From: Cohnella sp. AR92
GTDB taxonomy: Bacteria > Bacillota > Bacilli > Paenibacillales > Paenibacillaceae
DNA: 64,000 nt
Direction of reading: 5' to 3'
NCBI RefSeq assembly: GCF_003990975.1
Contig: NZ_RZJR01000009.1
Span: forward strand, 1-64,000
The notes below the pieces were generated by a model. That model ran no database searches, had not been told where the DNA came from, and saw nothing but the letters and a program-made list of their open reading frames with translations. The translations under genes and the position numbers were made by a program. Shown here piece by piece: positions 13,920 through 23,591 of this stretch (positions within the stretch are counted from its first letter, which is position 1; every line of letters begins with the position of its first letter).

Positions 13920-15980
13920 TCATTTATCCAAACGAGAATCTAATCCGAGTCTCGTATGTTGATCCATTCGATTGTCTAGGCCCAGGTCTATCGTAATGGT
14001 ATGGTGCGGCATGGATGACTTGCCGTCCAGGGTCAGCAAGGTTGGCTCAGACAATACGGTATTCATTCCCAGATAAGAGTGCAGATCCATGTAGACCCAA
14101 GGCTGAAGCACGACCAGCTTGCAGGAGGCGAACGCCGGCTTGAAAGAGTCGATCAAGTGCAGCAGGGATACCCGCTTCATCTCCGTATCGGCGTGCTCCG
14201 ACTTGACCAGCACGTTGAACACGTGCGGATCCGCCGCGTATAACCGCTCCGCCACTTCGCCAAGCTCCGGATTCTCCTTCAACGGTTTTACCTGCTCATA
14301 CTCCAGGATGATCGGCTTCTCGCCGGTGTAGATCGAGACGAGCAGTTCCATCGCCATCTTCGTGCCGCGCAGATTATAGAGAACGTGAGCATGCTTGAGC
14401 AGTTGTCGCAATTGCTCTTCATTCCAATAATCCTCGCCTTCGATCCCCAGCCAGCCAAGCAGCCAGCGCAAGGATCGTCCATCCGTCCCCCCGGCATCGA
14501 ACACTCGCGTGACCTGAGAGATTCGCCGGTCCGTCTCGTCCATGACGGTCTGGAAGATGCTAAGGTATCGGGCGAGAAAGTCTCTGCTAGGCTCGTGCCG
14601 CTGATAGATGGAAGGCAGATGCTCCAGATAAGTGCTTCTGGGAAAATGCACTTCCAAGCTATGCACGACAGGCGCGTGGCTCTCGGAACCGATGAGCTCG
14701 ATGTAGAGCCACAAGTAACGTCCCTTAAGCTTGAACAGCAGCGCATCCTGAGGATCGGCCAGCGGCTTGGACCACAGTCTGGCGAGTTCGGTCAGTTTGG
14801 TCTCCATCGCGATGGCCGGATCCGCGATATAGCGGTCAAGATCCACTTTGCCCGGTCCGATCACCGCTTCCTTGCTGTCGGAGACATAGCAGCGGACGAT
14901 AATCTGGGTATCGTTCTCCTGCGTGCTGTCCATGACGATCTTGTGCCATTCCGTCTCCTCGAATCCGCTGTCCAGGGCTTCGCTGATCCAGATGCCCAGC
15001 CTTCTGTTCAGCGGTTCCCAGACCGCCGTCTCCGAAACGGGACGAATCAAGTGGATGCAGAGTTGCTCCGAATCCAGCAGGTAGAGGCAGCCTTGACCGG
15101 CATACAGCTTCTTCCCGCCTTCGTTCCCCGCGTATCCTCGCTCTATTATCGTTCCATCGATGCGGAAGCGAATAAGAGAATGCGTGCCTTTCGTCTGCTT
15201 CGGATCCAGCAGCCCCCACAGCGTATCATCGCCGTCGCTGCAGATGGATAGCAGCCTGCCCGCATCTTCGGGAATCGGCACCGCATGCGCCGCATTCTCC
15301 TGAAGCCGAATTTGGATGAGCGAGTTCGTTTCCTTGTCCAGGAGCCAGCATTGGCCGTTCCTTCCCAACGTCAGCTCGAATCGTTCGATTGGAACGGACG
15401 ACAAGTCCAACCCTTCAGTCAAAGGAATCGGAATCGAGCCGACAGCCTCCCCCGAGCCGTTAAAGCGTAACAGCCAAACTTCGCTGCGGCCGCTTAAGTT
15501 GGCGAGCACGAGGAAGCCTCCTTCTCCGTCGGTTGCCATCGTCTCCCCGTAGAACGGTTCTCCGTTCCAATTCGAGACCGTCCACCGGATCTGGGAATTC
15601 TCGCTAGACACCGACTGCAAGGTCGTCTCCAGATCCGGCAGCATGACGATTACCGAATCGCGAGTGATGGCGAAGCGCGCCCGACGGCCGGACTTGGAGA
15701 GGTCCGTCGAGACGATCCTCTCGATGTGGCTGCTGGCCAGGTCCGTTCGCCAAACGACTCCGTCCCCGTCGAGCAGGAACCATCGTCCGTCGACGTCCGC
15801 CGCAGCCGCCGCTTCAATCGGAGGAACAAGCTCCGGGAAGCGAAGCATATGCCGACGGACATGCCGGTACACGAACTCGCTCTCTATCGTCACGCCATTC
15901 TTGACCATCGCAAGCTGGCTGCCGGTGCCGCGCCTCCAATCGGGAGGCTGACGGAAAGAGAAATATTTAGGATCATTCAC
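13920..15980 (-). CDS. Phage tail protein I-like baseplate protein (TIGR02242 type) with N-terminal repeat domain
   Basis: A 686-residue protein. Residues about 455-590 match the tail-protein domain found in contractile injection clusters: EHLPSIYQRHEPSRDFLARY, then LRWLLGWLGIEGEDYWNEEQ and LYNLRGTKMAMELLVSIYTG. In phage P2 and related systems gpI-like proteins sit at the baseplate wedge. The N-terminal 330 residues have recurring WFLLDGDGVVW-, CWLLDKETNSLI- and LYLLDSEQLCI-like strands suggesting a beta-propeller, not found in short gpI proteins and possibly facing outward. It lies 19 bp upstream of the 559-residue gene and 18 bp downstream of the baseplate-J gene, in one operon. Confidence 0.85.
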   Translation of the reverse strand: MNDPKYFSFRQPPDWRRGTGSQLAMVKNGVTIESEFVYRHVRRHMLRFPELVPPIEAAAAADVDGRWFLLDGDGVVWRTDLASSHIERIVSTDLSKSGRRARFAITRDSVIVMLPDLETTLQSVSSENSQIRWTVSNWNGEPFYGETMATDGEGGFLVLANLSGRSEVWLLRFNGSGEAVGSIPIPLTEGLDLSSVPIERFELTLGRNGQCWLLDKETNSLIQIRLQENAAHAVPIPEDAGRLLSICSDGDDTLWGLLDPKQTKGTHSLIRFRIDGTIIERGYAGNEGGKKLYAGQGCLYLLDSEQLCIHLIRPVSETAVWEPLNRRLGIWISEALDSGFEETEWHKIVMDSTQENDTQIIVRCYVSDSKEAVIGPGKVDLDRYIADPAIAMETKLTELARLWSKPLADPQDALLFKLKGRYLWLYIELIGSESHAPVVHSLEVHFPRSTYLEHLPSIYQRHEPSRDFLARYLSIFQTVMDETDRRISQVTRVFDAGGTDGRSLRWLLGWLGIEGEDYWNEEQLRQLLKHAHVLYNLRGTKMAMELLVSIYTGEKPIILEYEQVKPLKENPELGEVAERLYAADPHVFNVLVKSEHADTEMKRVSLLHLIDSFKPAFASCKLVVLQPWVYMDLHSYLGMNTVLSEPTLLTLDGKSSMPHHTITIDLGLDNRMDQHTRLGLDSRLDK

Positions 15981-15998
15981 CGTTAGCGCTCCTCCTTG

Positions 15999-18155
15999 TC
16001 AGAATGACGTAATATATTCAATCTCGTGATCGCCGGAGACGACCAGACCGTTCGGCGGAATGCGAACGTCGCCGCCTTCCTCGCGATAGACGCCCCTGCC
16101 GTCCGCCATCAGCCACACATCCTGGATGTACCGGATGCCCGGCACCCGATGGATCACGTCATAGACATCGCTCTTGTAGATCGGCTTGCCGAATTCCCAG
16201 CCGTTCAGCGTGTCTTGCCCGTAAGGCTGAAGCCATTCGGACAACTTGGCTTTCACTTCATTCTCTCTTCCCTCATAGCGAGGTTCGACGACAATAACCG
16301 CTCGCACGGTTACCCTGACGTATTCCGGCGGAATAATGTGCAGCTTGGTGGTGAGCAGGCGGTAAGGCTCGAGATGCCTGCGCACGGTTTCTATCATGCC
16401 TTCGGTCGGTTTGGGCAAGGATCGCTTGCTGTAAGGCACGATGACGATCGAGGTATCGCTGAAGGAGCGTTCCGCCGGATAATTCGACAGCGACGTCTTG
16501 TACCCGGGAATCGCCTTCACCCTCGCGATTCGCAAGCCAGGGATCTCCTGCACCCGTCTCTCCAAGTCTTCGGCCGTAACGCCGCATTTCGGCTCCAGCA
16601 CCGCCATTCTTGCCCGCTGCATCGCTTCCTTCAGCGACTCGGGCTCCGCACCGCCATAAGCGGGATACAGGTTCGTCACCTGCAAGGCGGGGGCAAAGTC
16701 GATCTCATTGATGGCGACAGCCTTGATGTTGCCAGCTTCGCCTACGCCTGTTCGATAGCCCGTTATTCGGATGTTGGGAACCGCGGACGAGGGAGGAACC
16801 GCTCCATACAATCCGTCGGAGAAGCGGATGACTCCCTCTTCTTCATCGATAACGTAGTGGAAGCTTCCCGAATGGGATTCGTCAAAGTCTTGCACTCTCT
16901 CCCAATCGTACCAGATCACCCGGTTGCTGCTTGCCTCTACCCATCCGACCTGCAAGCTGAATTGATCGGGAAGCATCGGCTGGAGGGGAATCGGATAGGC
17001 TTGTCCGGAGATTCCGGTGCCGATTCCTAGGTAAGCCAGATCCTCGAACTCCGCCGTCGCGGCGATCACCCTTATGCCACGCTCTCCGGCCGGAAGAAGA
17101 ACACCCTCGTTAAAGAGAATGGATGCCTGCCCGTCGCCGCGATGGACGCTGTACGCCTCTTCGCTTACGTCGATCCATCCTCCATCTTCCCGGAGGAATT
17201 GAACCGAGATCCAGCCGGTCTGGAACAAAGCATGATCAAGCCGCAGAGGTCGACCGTCAGCCTCCGATCGGTCGAAGCGTTCCGTCAGGATCATGGTTTG
17301 TCCCTGCTTCGCGAACACTTCGTTCCACATTAATCTTCGTATGTAGGGAGGATCGCTGTATTCCCCTCGGATAAGCTCCGCCTTCATTCGGTGCACCTTG
17401 CCGGCGCCGGAAGGGATCTGGAACAGAATCGGGCCGCTCTGATGGAAGCCATAAGATTCGTCGCGCTCCAGATCGATCGGCTCCCAACGTCCGCCGGTCT
17501 CCGCGGTTTCTCCGTTCTCCCCGCTTTCCCTCCAATAGCTCCATTCCACCTGCCCGGAAGGCGTGAAATGCTTGTACCGGGCGGGAATGCGGTGATCCGA
17601 ATCCTGATCGTGCAACTGGAACCAAAGCGACAAAGGCGTTGCTTCCGGCAAAGACTCATTAAATTCAATCACCATGCTCGATCCGGCCTTGCTGTCCTTA
17701 CCGAAGGGATAGAACGGCGCGCTGCCGGACTCGAAATCGTCCGTCACTTCCGCGGTTCCTTCTTCCGTATGGATGAATATCTTTCTCTGCGTATCCGGCA
17801 GGATGGTAAGCGGACGTACCGTCTCGAAGGGAAGATCCCCGACTCGAAGCAGCGTTCCATACGGGATGAGAAGCTGCTTGGACGCCTTGGAGAAACTGAC
17901 CGAGGTCGTCGCCGGCGAGCGATCCCGCGGCGCCTCCCCTAACAGCTTGAGGAATTTGCGTTCGTGGCTGGCCGTCACTCGATCCAGCTGGAACTGCTGC
18001 ATCTCGAGGTGCCAAGCCAGCAGCTCCAACAAGGTGATTCCGGGATCGTGCTCGTTCTCGTCCGTCCATGCCGGGAATAAGCGGGGAATCAAATCTCTTG
18101 CTTCGCGGACAAGCTCTTCGAAAGTGCGATCATCCAGATTCGGCAGTGGCAACAT
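15999..18155 (-). CDS. Baseplate J-like assembly protein (TIGR02243 type)
   Basis: A 718-residue baseplate protein of the J-like family (Afp12/Pvc12-like). Its N-terminus has the usual pattern FPAWTDENEHDPGITLLELL then MQQFQLDRVTASHERKFLKL. The J domain covers roughly residues 460-560, with GVGEAGNIKAVAINEIDFAP and MAVLEPKCGVTAEDLERRVQ. It forms the wedge ring around the hub and spike that triggers sheath contraction. The ATG follows GGGGGAAG and the gap to the longer J-like gene upstream is 12 bp. It is a full-length, intact copy. Confidence 0.88.
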   Translation of the reverse strand: MLPLPNLDDRTFEELVREARDLIPRLFPAWTDENEHDPGITLLELLAWHLEMQQFQLDRVTASHERKFLKLLGEAPRDRSPATTSVSFSKASKQLLIPYGTLLRVGDLPFETVRPLTILPDTQRKIFIHTEEGTAEVTDDFESGSAPFYPFGKDSKAGSSMVIEFNESLPEATPLSLWFQLHDQDSDHRIPARYKHFTPSGQVEWSYWRESGENGETAETGGRWEPIDLERDESYGFHQSGPILFQIPSGAGKVHRMKAELIRGEYSDPPYIRRLMWNEVFAKQGQTMILTERFDRSEADGRPLRLDHALFQTGWISVQFLREDGGWIDVSEEAYSVHRGDGQASILFNEGVLLPAGERGIRVIAATAEFEDLAYLGIGTGISGQAYPIPLQPMLPDQFSLQVGWVEASSNRVIWYDWERVQDFDESHSGSFHYVIDEEEGVIRFSDGLYGAVPPSSAVPNIRITGYRTGVGEAGNIKAVAINEIDFAPALQVTNLYPAYGGAEPESLKEAMQRARMAVLEPKCGVTAEDLERRVQEIPGLRIARVKAIPGYKTSLSNYPAERSFSDTSIVIVPYSKRSLPKPTEGMIETVRRHLEPYRLLTTKLHIIPPEYVRVTVRAVIVVEPRYEGRENEVKAKLSEWLQPYGQDTLNGWEFGKPIYKSDVYDVIHRVPGIRYIQDVWLMADGRGVYREEGGDVRIPPNGLVVSGDHEIEYITSF

Positions 18156-18167
18156 GCGGCTTCCCCC

Positions 18168-21100
18168 TTATTTCTTCACTTCCACCGTAATTCGATGGGT
18201 TCCCGGCACGAAGATGCCGTGCGGAATTTCGGAGATCCGCTCCGCATTCCATTCCGTTCTTTCTCCGCTCTCCAGCTTGTAAACTTCAAGCGCGAGCAGC
18301 GGAATATGCATAACCGGACCGACCGCCTTCAATAGCGCGTAGAACATAGAATGATGGATGATCCTTCCGATCTCCCAACCTCTTCCGTCCGCATTGCCCG
18401 CGATCGGATCGAGGAAACTATCCAGCTTGCGCAGAATCTCGCGTTCGACCGGAACGACATCGTCCATGCTATTCACCCATACGGTCGCTTGCACGCCAAT
18501 CTCAAGCAAGGCCGGCTCGATGATCTGAAGATTGCTCGGAAATGCGATTCCGGATGCCGCTCTAGCCAATAAGCTGGCCTCTATCGTTCGCTTCATCTCC
18601 TGGAAGTTCGCCCCGCTTCCGATTCCGGACTTCGGGTAGACGACGATGGTCACCGCTCCCGGCTCCTTCTCGAGCTTGGCATTTCGATTCGGCAGGCACT
18701 TCACCTTGGCCACGTTCGGATGGGCTTCGCGCGTCAACCATTCGAAGTCCTCCGCCGTCACCGCCCGGTTGCGATGGCTGAACAGCTTGGGTCCGCGCAC
18801 GGACGCTTCCTCCACCGTTCCCAGATCGCATCCTCCCGATGCGGGGAAAGGATTCGAGACCCGCTCCACGTAAGCAATCGCTTCCTGCAGCACGCTGATC
18901 GAGCCCGCCGGCACATTGCCGCGCTTGCCTCCTCCCGCCGCATAAGTAACGCGGACGGAATCGTCGCCAAGCTGCTGCGGCCGTTTGCCTTCGTTGCCGT
19001 TGCCGAAGGCGATGGTGCCGGTCGCGCGGTCGATGCGGTAATGCCGATCCTTCGGACCGGATCGCAGGAACTGCTCCACGGGGCGATAGCGCACCCATAC
19101 CCGCAGCACTTCCTTCTCCGAATCGCGCACGATATCGACGGAGCCTTCCTCCCGCTCCAGCGCTTCCAGCTCATCCTTCGAAATCTCCCCGGTCTCGTCG
19201 ACCCAGACTTCCTCGGACAGCACCGGCTTCTCCGCCAGCACGTAATACTCGCTGACCTGCTCTTCCGCGGAATCATATGCTTCGACCCGTTGCGGAAGCT
19301 CGCCTCGTATCGTCTCCTGCTGCACGGCGAGCACCGTATTGAGCGCGAAGTTCATTGCCCTGGGAACATTCCTCGCTTCGGATGGCCTATCGTATCGCCC
19401 ATCGCGATTGACGGCGCGAATCCAATATTTGGCCCTTCCGAAGAATTCGCCCAGGGCGAAATCCCGAGGGCCAACGAATTGCAGGTCCCCGCTCCTCGTG
19501 AATCCATTGCTGTCATCGGCTGCCGCCAGCGGAGCCCAACCGGCCGAGGAGCCGTTCTTCTTGAGGTACTCCCATTCGATGAACGGAATATCGCCTTCGG
19601 AGACTCGCCTCTCGATCAGCTGCATGTAGAGATGAATCGGTCCTCGCTCCGGCGGCTGGTCGAATCCGAACCATAATGCCGGATAACGCCCCTCCAGCGC
19701 AAGGAATGGCCGGAACACGTCGCTGCCGGTTCGGACTTCCTTCGTGCGTTCCTTCAATTCCATATTGTTCTGGATAAACAAGCGCTGCGGAGGGCGATCC
19801 GGCCGTTCATATCCGAACCTCAGCCTCATGTTCGCGATAACCGGCGAATAGTAGTTCGCTTTGGGAGAATAGGCGTTCAGAATCTGGACGATGCGGCCGC
19901 GGATCCAATAGTTCTCTTCCGCGTTCACGGAGATCGGAGCCAGGTCCTCGGGACAGACAAACGTCACCTCTTTGGCCTGCTCACCTTCCCAGGGAACGCT
20001 GAACAGCCTCTGAGCATCGGCGTCGATCGGCAGCATGACCCAGGCGGAGCCGTTCCAATATTCCCATTGGATCGTCGCAACCGTCACCGGATCGTAGGAA
20101 TCCGCCTTCTCGATCTCATGCCGCTTCATGATCAGCTTCCAGTTGATCTGCGGAGGCTGCTCCGGAATGAGCGTGTGCTGGCGGATCTCGGCATCGAACC
20201 GCAAGGTCACCGTCGCCCCGCGCTTGGACAGCACCTCTTCGCTAGAGATATAGAAGAGCCCGAACAACGCGAAGAAATCGCCGAACGGCAAGCAGCCTTC
20301 TTCGTCATTCAGCTGAACATCGTTAAAGTACAGCCGGTCGGGCCGAATCCCGTCATCGTCTCGCGGCGATGCATACTCGCTCTTCACGAGAAGTCGATCC
20401 AACTGAACCTTGCTAAGCGCGATGGTGCCGGTCCGTTCTTCCATCGAAGCCGCACGGCAGCGAATCCAGTGTCCGATGTCTCCGTTATAGTCATAGGGAT
20501 CGATCGGTTGAGGAGTCAGCTTGAGTAAGCGAATCGTCGAGCCTGCCCCATGCGCCCGATTGAACTCGAACCAACGCCCGGCGCTGTAATACTCCCATTT
20601 CACCATTTTCGAATCGGTCAGCAGCTGAACGGACTCCTCGATGGCATGCTCGTTCTTGCCATGGTGAACCGTGAACTCCAGATATGCGGGGTGACGAAGC
20701 AGAAAAAGATAATCGTGCTTCATGTACATGGCATGCTCTTGAAGGTTGTCTCCTTCCGGCCCATACAGTGCCGTACCTCGCCCTCCCCCCGCAAGCCGCT
20801 CCATGGATCCGTCCTGGACGAGCTGGACGATCCTGTCGAGACGCGGACTGATCGTCAGTACGTCCGTCAACCGCGCAGGCGTTAGCAGCGTCGCGCTCGC
20901 CGTCTCGAATAGGATCGGCCGCGTTTCGCCGGGCATGGAAGCCGCAAGCTGAACGCCGCTGTCGATAAACACCGGCTCCGGAGTTCCTTCCGTCAGTTGG
21001 AAAGTAATCTGCGCAAGCGCCGGCTTCGCCTGGGCCAATTCCACATGGAATCGGTTGAGGAAAGCCAGAAAGCTCTTCGCCGGAACTTGGTTCAGCCGCT

Positions 21101-21296
21101 CGATATTGCCCGAGAGCAAATGCGCGAACAAGAGGGAGAGCGCCGTCCCCGAATCGGGATCGTCCGTGCGGAATCTCCACTCTGGCGTATAATGAGGCGC
21201 CAATCGCCCGATTTGCTCGATCAGCTGCTCGATATTTCGTTCATCAATCGTCGGAGGGTTCGTAAGCGGCCCTCTGCCCGAGCTTAACTTGGTCAT
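18168..21296 (-). CDS. Large baseplate J-like protein
   Basis: A 1042-residue protein homologous in plan to the following gene: an N-terminal APHYTPEWRFRTDDPDSGTA block (residues 33-52) typical of injection-system baseplate proteins, a long beta-rich middle, and a J domain at about 770-890 (AAGGGKRGNVPAGSISVLQE, then LFSHRNRAVTAEDFEWLTRE). It corresponds to Afp11/Pvc11, the inner wedge protein. Two consecutive J-like genes after gp25 is the standard order in these clusters. It lies 18 bp after the gp25 gene. There are no frameshifts. Confidence 0.88.
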   Translation of the reverse strand: MTKLSSGRGPLTNPPTIDERNIEQLIEQIGRLAPHYTPEWRFRTDDPDSGTALSLLFAHLLSGNIERLNQVPAKSFLAFLNRFHVELAQAKPALAQITFQLTEGTPEPVFIDSGVQLAASMPGETRPILFETASATLLTPARLTDVLTISPRLDRIVQLVQDGSMERLAGGGRGTALYGPEGDNLQEHAMYMKHDYLFLLRHPAYLEFTVHHGKNEHAIEESVQLLTDSKMVKWEYYSAGRWFEFNRAHGAGSTIRLLKLTPQPIDPYDYNGDIGHWIRCRAASMEERTGTIALSKVQLDRLLVKSEYASPRDDDGIRPDRLYFNDVQLNDEEGCLPFGDFFALFGLFYISSEEVLSKRGATVTLRFDAEIRQHTLIPEQPPQINWKLIMKRHEIEKADSYDPVTVATIQWEYWNGSAWVMLPIDADAQRLFSVPWEGEQAKEVTFVCPEDLAPISVNAEENYWIRGRIVQILNAYSPKANYYSPVIANMRLRFGYERPDRPPQRLFIQNNMELKERTKEVRTGSDVFRPFLALEGRYPALWFGFDQPPERGPIHLYMQLIERRVSEGDIPFIEWEYLKKNGSSAGWAPLAAADDSNGFTRSGDLQFVGPRDFALGEFFGRAKYWIRAVNRDGRYDRPSEARNVPRAMNFALNTVLAVQQETIRGELPQRVEAYDSAEEQVSEYYVLAEKPVLSEEVWVDETGEISKDELEALEREEGSVDIVRDSEKEVLRVWVRYRPVEQFLRSGPKDRHYRIDRATGTIAFGNGNEGKRPQQLGDDSVRVTYAAGGGKRGNVPAGSISVLQEAIAYVERVSNPFPASGGCDLGTVEEASVRGPKLFSHRNRAVTAEDFEWLTREAHPNVAKVKCLPNRNAKLEKEPGAVTIVVYPKSGIGSGANFQEMKRTIEASLLARAASGIAFPSNLQIIEPALLEIGVQATVWVNSMDDVVPVEREILRKLDSFLDPIAGNADGRGWEIGRIIHHSMFYALLKAVGPVMHIPLLALEVYKLESGERTEWNAERISEIPHGIFVPGTHRITVEVKK

Positions 21297-21314
21297 ACGA
21301 CTCTCTCCGATGGT

Positions 21315-21716
21315 TTAGTTTGATCCCTCGTAAAGATAGAAAGGATATACCTGATTGAACAAATTGTTCGTGCTTCGGACTTCGTACTTCACGTGTATCA
21401 ACAGCTTCTCTTCGTCGTTCGCGTCTCTCTCCGCCTGCACTTCGATCTCGTGCACCCGCGGCTCCCACATGCGAATCGCTTCTTCCACTTCGGCTTCGAT
21501 CAATCGCAGCGTCGTATCGTCGTTGCTCTCGAACAGGTACCGGTCGATTCCGCATCCGAAGTCGGGCCGCATCAGGCGTTCGCCTTTGCCCGTCCAGATA
21601 ATGATTCGAATGGCCTCGGCAATGTCGTCCTCATGCTCGCTTTGCTTGATCCGGCCCGTCGACTCGTCGACCTCGATCGGAAACTTCCATCCTCGTCCCA
21701 AAAATTCCTTCGACAT
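21315..21716 (-). CDS. GPW/gp25 baseplate wedge protein
   Basis: A 133-residue gp25-like protein (Afp9/Pvc9). The start FLGRGWKFPIEVDESTGRIK, the central IRIIIWTGKGERLMRPDFGC and the IDRYLFESNDDTTLRLIEAE segment are classic for the family, including the EGERxMRPxFG-like core. In T4 the homologue carries a lysozyme-like fold and ties the sheath to the baseplate. It lies between the spike gene (23 bp upstream) and the large J-like gene. In Afp/PVC a PAAR gene usually follows gp25; here it is absent. Confidence 0.92.
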   Translation of the reverse strand: MSKEFLGRGWKFPIEVDESTGRIKQSEHEDDIAEAIRIIIWTGKGERLMRPDFGCGIDRYLFESNDDTTLRLIEAEVEEAIRMWEPRVHEIEVQAERDANDEEKLLIHVKYEVRSTNNLFNQVYPFYLYEGSN

Positions 21717-21739
21717 ATTACCCTCCCGACCGAACCGGA

Positions 21740-22474
21740 TCAGTTGATTTTGACCATCGAGCCTTTGAGCGTCAGCATGCCGTCCGTCTTGATGTTCAGC
21801 GCGGCTCCCGCCTTGATGTCCATCGTCGCGCTAGCCTCTATCGAGACTTGCGTCGACTTCAGGGTCATGCTCTTGGGGCTGCTGATCTCGATGTCCCCTT
21901 TGTTGTTCAGGGTGATCTTCGTCTCGCCGCTTTTGACCGTGATTTCATTGCTTGAGCCGCCCTTGATCGTAATCGCGTTCTGGCCGTTCGCTTCCTTGAT
22001 CGTGACGGTATCCGACTTCTCCAGCATTTCGAGCGAATGGCCCTTCTTTGTCTTCACCGTGATCTTGCCGTCCCCGTCCGTGTCGTCGAAGACGAGCTCG
22101 TGTCCGCCGCGGGTGTGGATCTTGCGGATATTGTTCTTTTCGTCCTTGCCGGCGGGCGGCTTGCTCTTGCTATTCCACAGGCTGCCGATAACGATCGGAT
22201 GCCGGAGATCGCCGAGTTGGAATGCGACCACCACTTCGTCTCCTACCTCGGGGATGAACAAGGAACCGCGATCCTTGCCGCCCATCAGCGTCGCCACCCG
22301 CGCCCAGCCCGTCGTCGTTTTCTCGTCGAACACCGGAAGGGTCAGCTTGACCCGCCCGAGATTCTCCGGATCCTTGTTTTCCGCCACGATCCCGATATAA
22401 ACTCCGTTCACGAGGCCGAGCATCGCATCGTTCATTTTGTTTAAGGAATCGAACATCATCTCATTCATCCTCAC
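21740..22474 (-). CDS. gpV/gp5-like baseplate spike protein
   Basis: A 244-residue spike protein. Residues about 20-105 form the OB-fold of gpV/gp5/VgrG (VYIGIVAENKDPENLGRVKL, then PEVGDEVVVAFQLGDLRHPI and VIGSLWNSKSKPP). The remainder is a run of short strands (VTIKEANGQNAITIKGGSSN and similar) that would trimerise into the beta-helical needle. Together with the gpD-like gene it equals the single Afp8/Pvc8 VgrG-like protein. Its start overlaps the gpD-like stop by ATGA (22471-22474), so hub and spike are made in fixed ratio. No enzymatic extension is attached. Confidence 0.9.
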   Translation of the reverse strand: MRMNEMMFDSLNKMNDAMLGLVNGVYIGIVAENKDPENLGRVKLTLPVFDEKTTTGWARVATLMGGKDRGSLFIPEVGDEVVVAFQLGDLRHPIVIGSLWNSKSKPPAGKDEKNNIRKIHTRGGHELVFDDTDGDGKITVKTKKGHSLEMLEKSDTVTIKEANGQNAITIKGGSSNEITVKSGETKITLNNKGDIEISSPKSMTLKSTQVSIEASATMDIKAGAALNIKTDGMLTLKGSMVKIN

Positions 22475-23574
22475 ACCGCATTTCCTTCAACCTGGAATTG
22501 AGTGATAAACCCGTCTTCGTTAATCGTATGGGTAGCGCTGACGATGTAATAGGGCTGATTAAGCCGGCTTCCCAGTCCGTCCAAGGAGATGTAACGGCCC
22601 GCGCGAATCTCCGGTAGCCCGATGCATTCCCCGTCGCCGGTCACCAGCTTCATCGCTCTTTCCGTCATGGCGGCATCCGCTTTGATCTGCGCATCCTGCT
22701 TGTCCACCGCATTCACGTAAAGGTTCTCCTCGAACGTGCTGCCCATCGTGCTCAGGACGTCCGGTCCCGTTATCGTATTCGAGCCGAGCTTGCTGATCGT
22801 GCCCGACTTCGCGGTGTTCACCTCTCCGGTCTTCGCATCCCAGCTCCGGACGTTAACCTGGGACACCTGCTCGGAGAGGTTCATCTCGACGTTGAACGAG
22901 ATTAGCGTTTTCCCCCACGAGAGCGTCATGAGCGGCGTCTTGTTCTTGTTCTTCTCGCGAAAATATAGCGTCTTGCCGACGATGAAGAAGTCGTAACCCA
23001 GCATGCGCGCGAGCTCTTGGAGGAACTGGTAATCGTTGTCCGGCCTCTTGTGGAAGCTCGGATACTTCACCTTCGTTTCGTCGACCACGAAGCTGACGGC
23101 TCCGTATTCCTTCCCGACTTGCTTGACGATATCCGAGATTTTCATCTCGACGTAGTTCCTTACTCCGCGCCCCCGCATCATCTTGAAGGAGAGGTCCATG
23201 CCCGTAATCTGAAGCTGAGGCGTGCCTTCTCTCGGGAACTTGACGTTGATCGCCGTTATGTAGCCGAAGAAGACCGGCGTCAGTTGGTCGGTATAGCCTA
23301 ACTGGATCTCCAGCGTACTGCCCAGCTTAACGTTCTTGTTGATCCATTCGAAGTCTCGTTTCACGAGATCGTAGGCGTTATTGATCGTAAACTGGACGAC
23401 ATCCGACTTATCCGAGGTCGTCGTCTCGACGGATATGTCCGTGATCGCCATCCCTTCCCGGCCCAAGTCGAGGCCGTCCACCTGTATCTTGAAGGCCGGC
23501 GCGATGAAGTCCCGGTACTTCTTCTCCAGCGCTTCGAACTTAAATTGTTCGGTTCCTAATTTGATGTTGGACAT
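22471..23574 (-). CDS. gpD-like baseplate hub protein (phage late control D family)
   Basis: A 367-residue hub protein equivalent to T4 gp27 / P2 gpD / the N-terminal part of VgrG. Family features include FKIQVDGLDLGREGMAITDI, the LEIQLGYTDQLTPVFFGYIT segment, and KYPSFHKRPDNDYQFLQELA with LGYDFFIVGKTLYFRE, the usual phage late control D core. It forms the trimeric hub onto which the tube is built. A LysM gene precedes it by 17 bp and the spike gene overlaps its end. Split hub and spike genes, rather than a fused VgrG, resemble the P2-like and many Gram-positive arrangements. Confidence 0.9.
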   Translation of the reverse strand: MSNIKLGTEQFKFEALEKKYRDFIAPAFKIQVDGLDLGREGMAITDISVETTTSDKSDVVQFTINNAYDLVKRDFEWINKNVKLGSTLEIQLGYTDQLTPVFFGYITAINVKFPREGTPQLQITGMDLSFKMMRGRGVRNYVEMKISDIVKQVGKEYGAVSFVVDETKVKYPSFHKRPDNDYQFLQELARMLGYDFFIVGKTLYFREKNKNKTPLMTLSWGKTLISFNVEMNLSEQVSQVNVRSWDAKTGEVNTAKSGTISKLGSNTITGPDVLSTMGSTFEENLYVNAVDKQDAQIKADAAMTERAMKLVTGDGECIGLPEIRAGRYISLDGLGSRLNQPYYIVSATHTINEDGFITQFQVEGNAV

Positions 23575-23591
23575 CGCCGCTTATCCTCGCT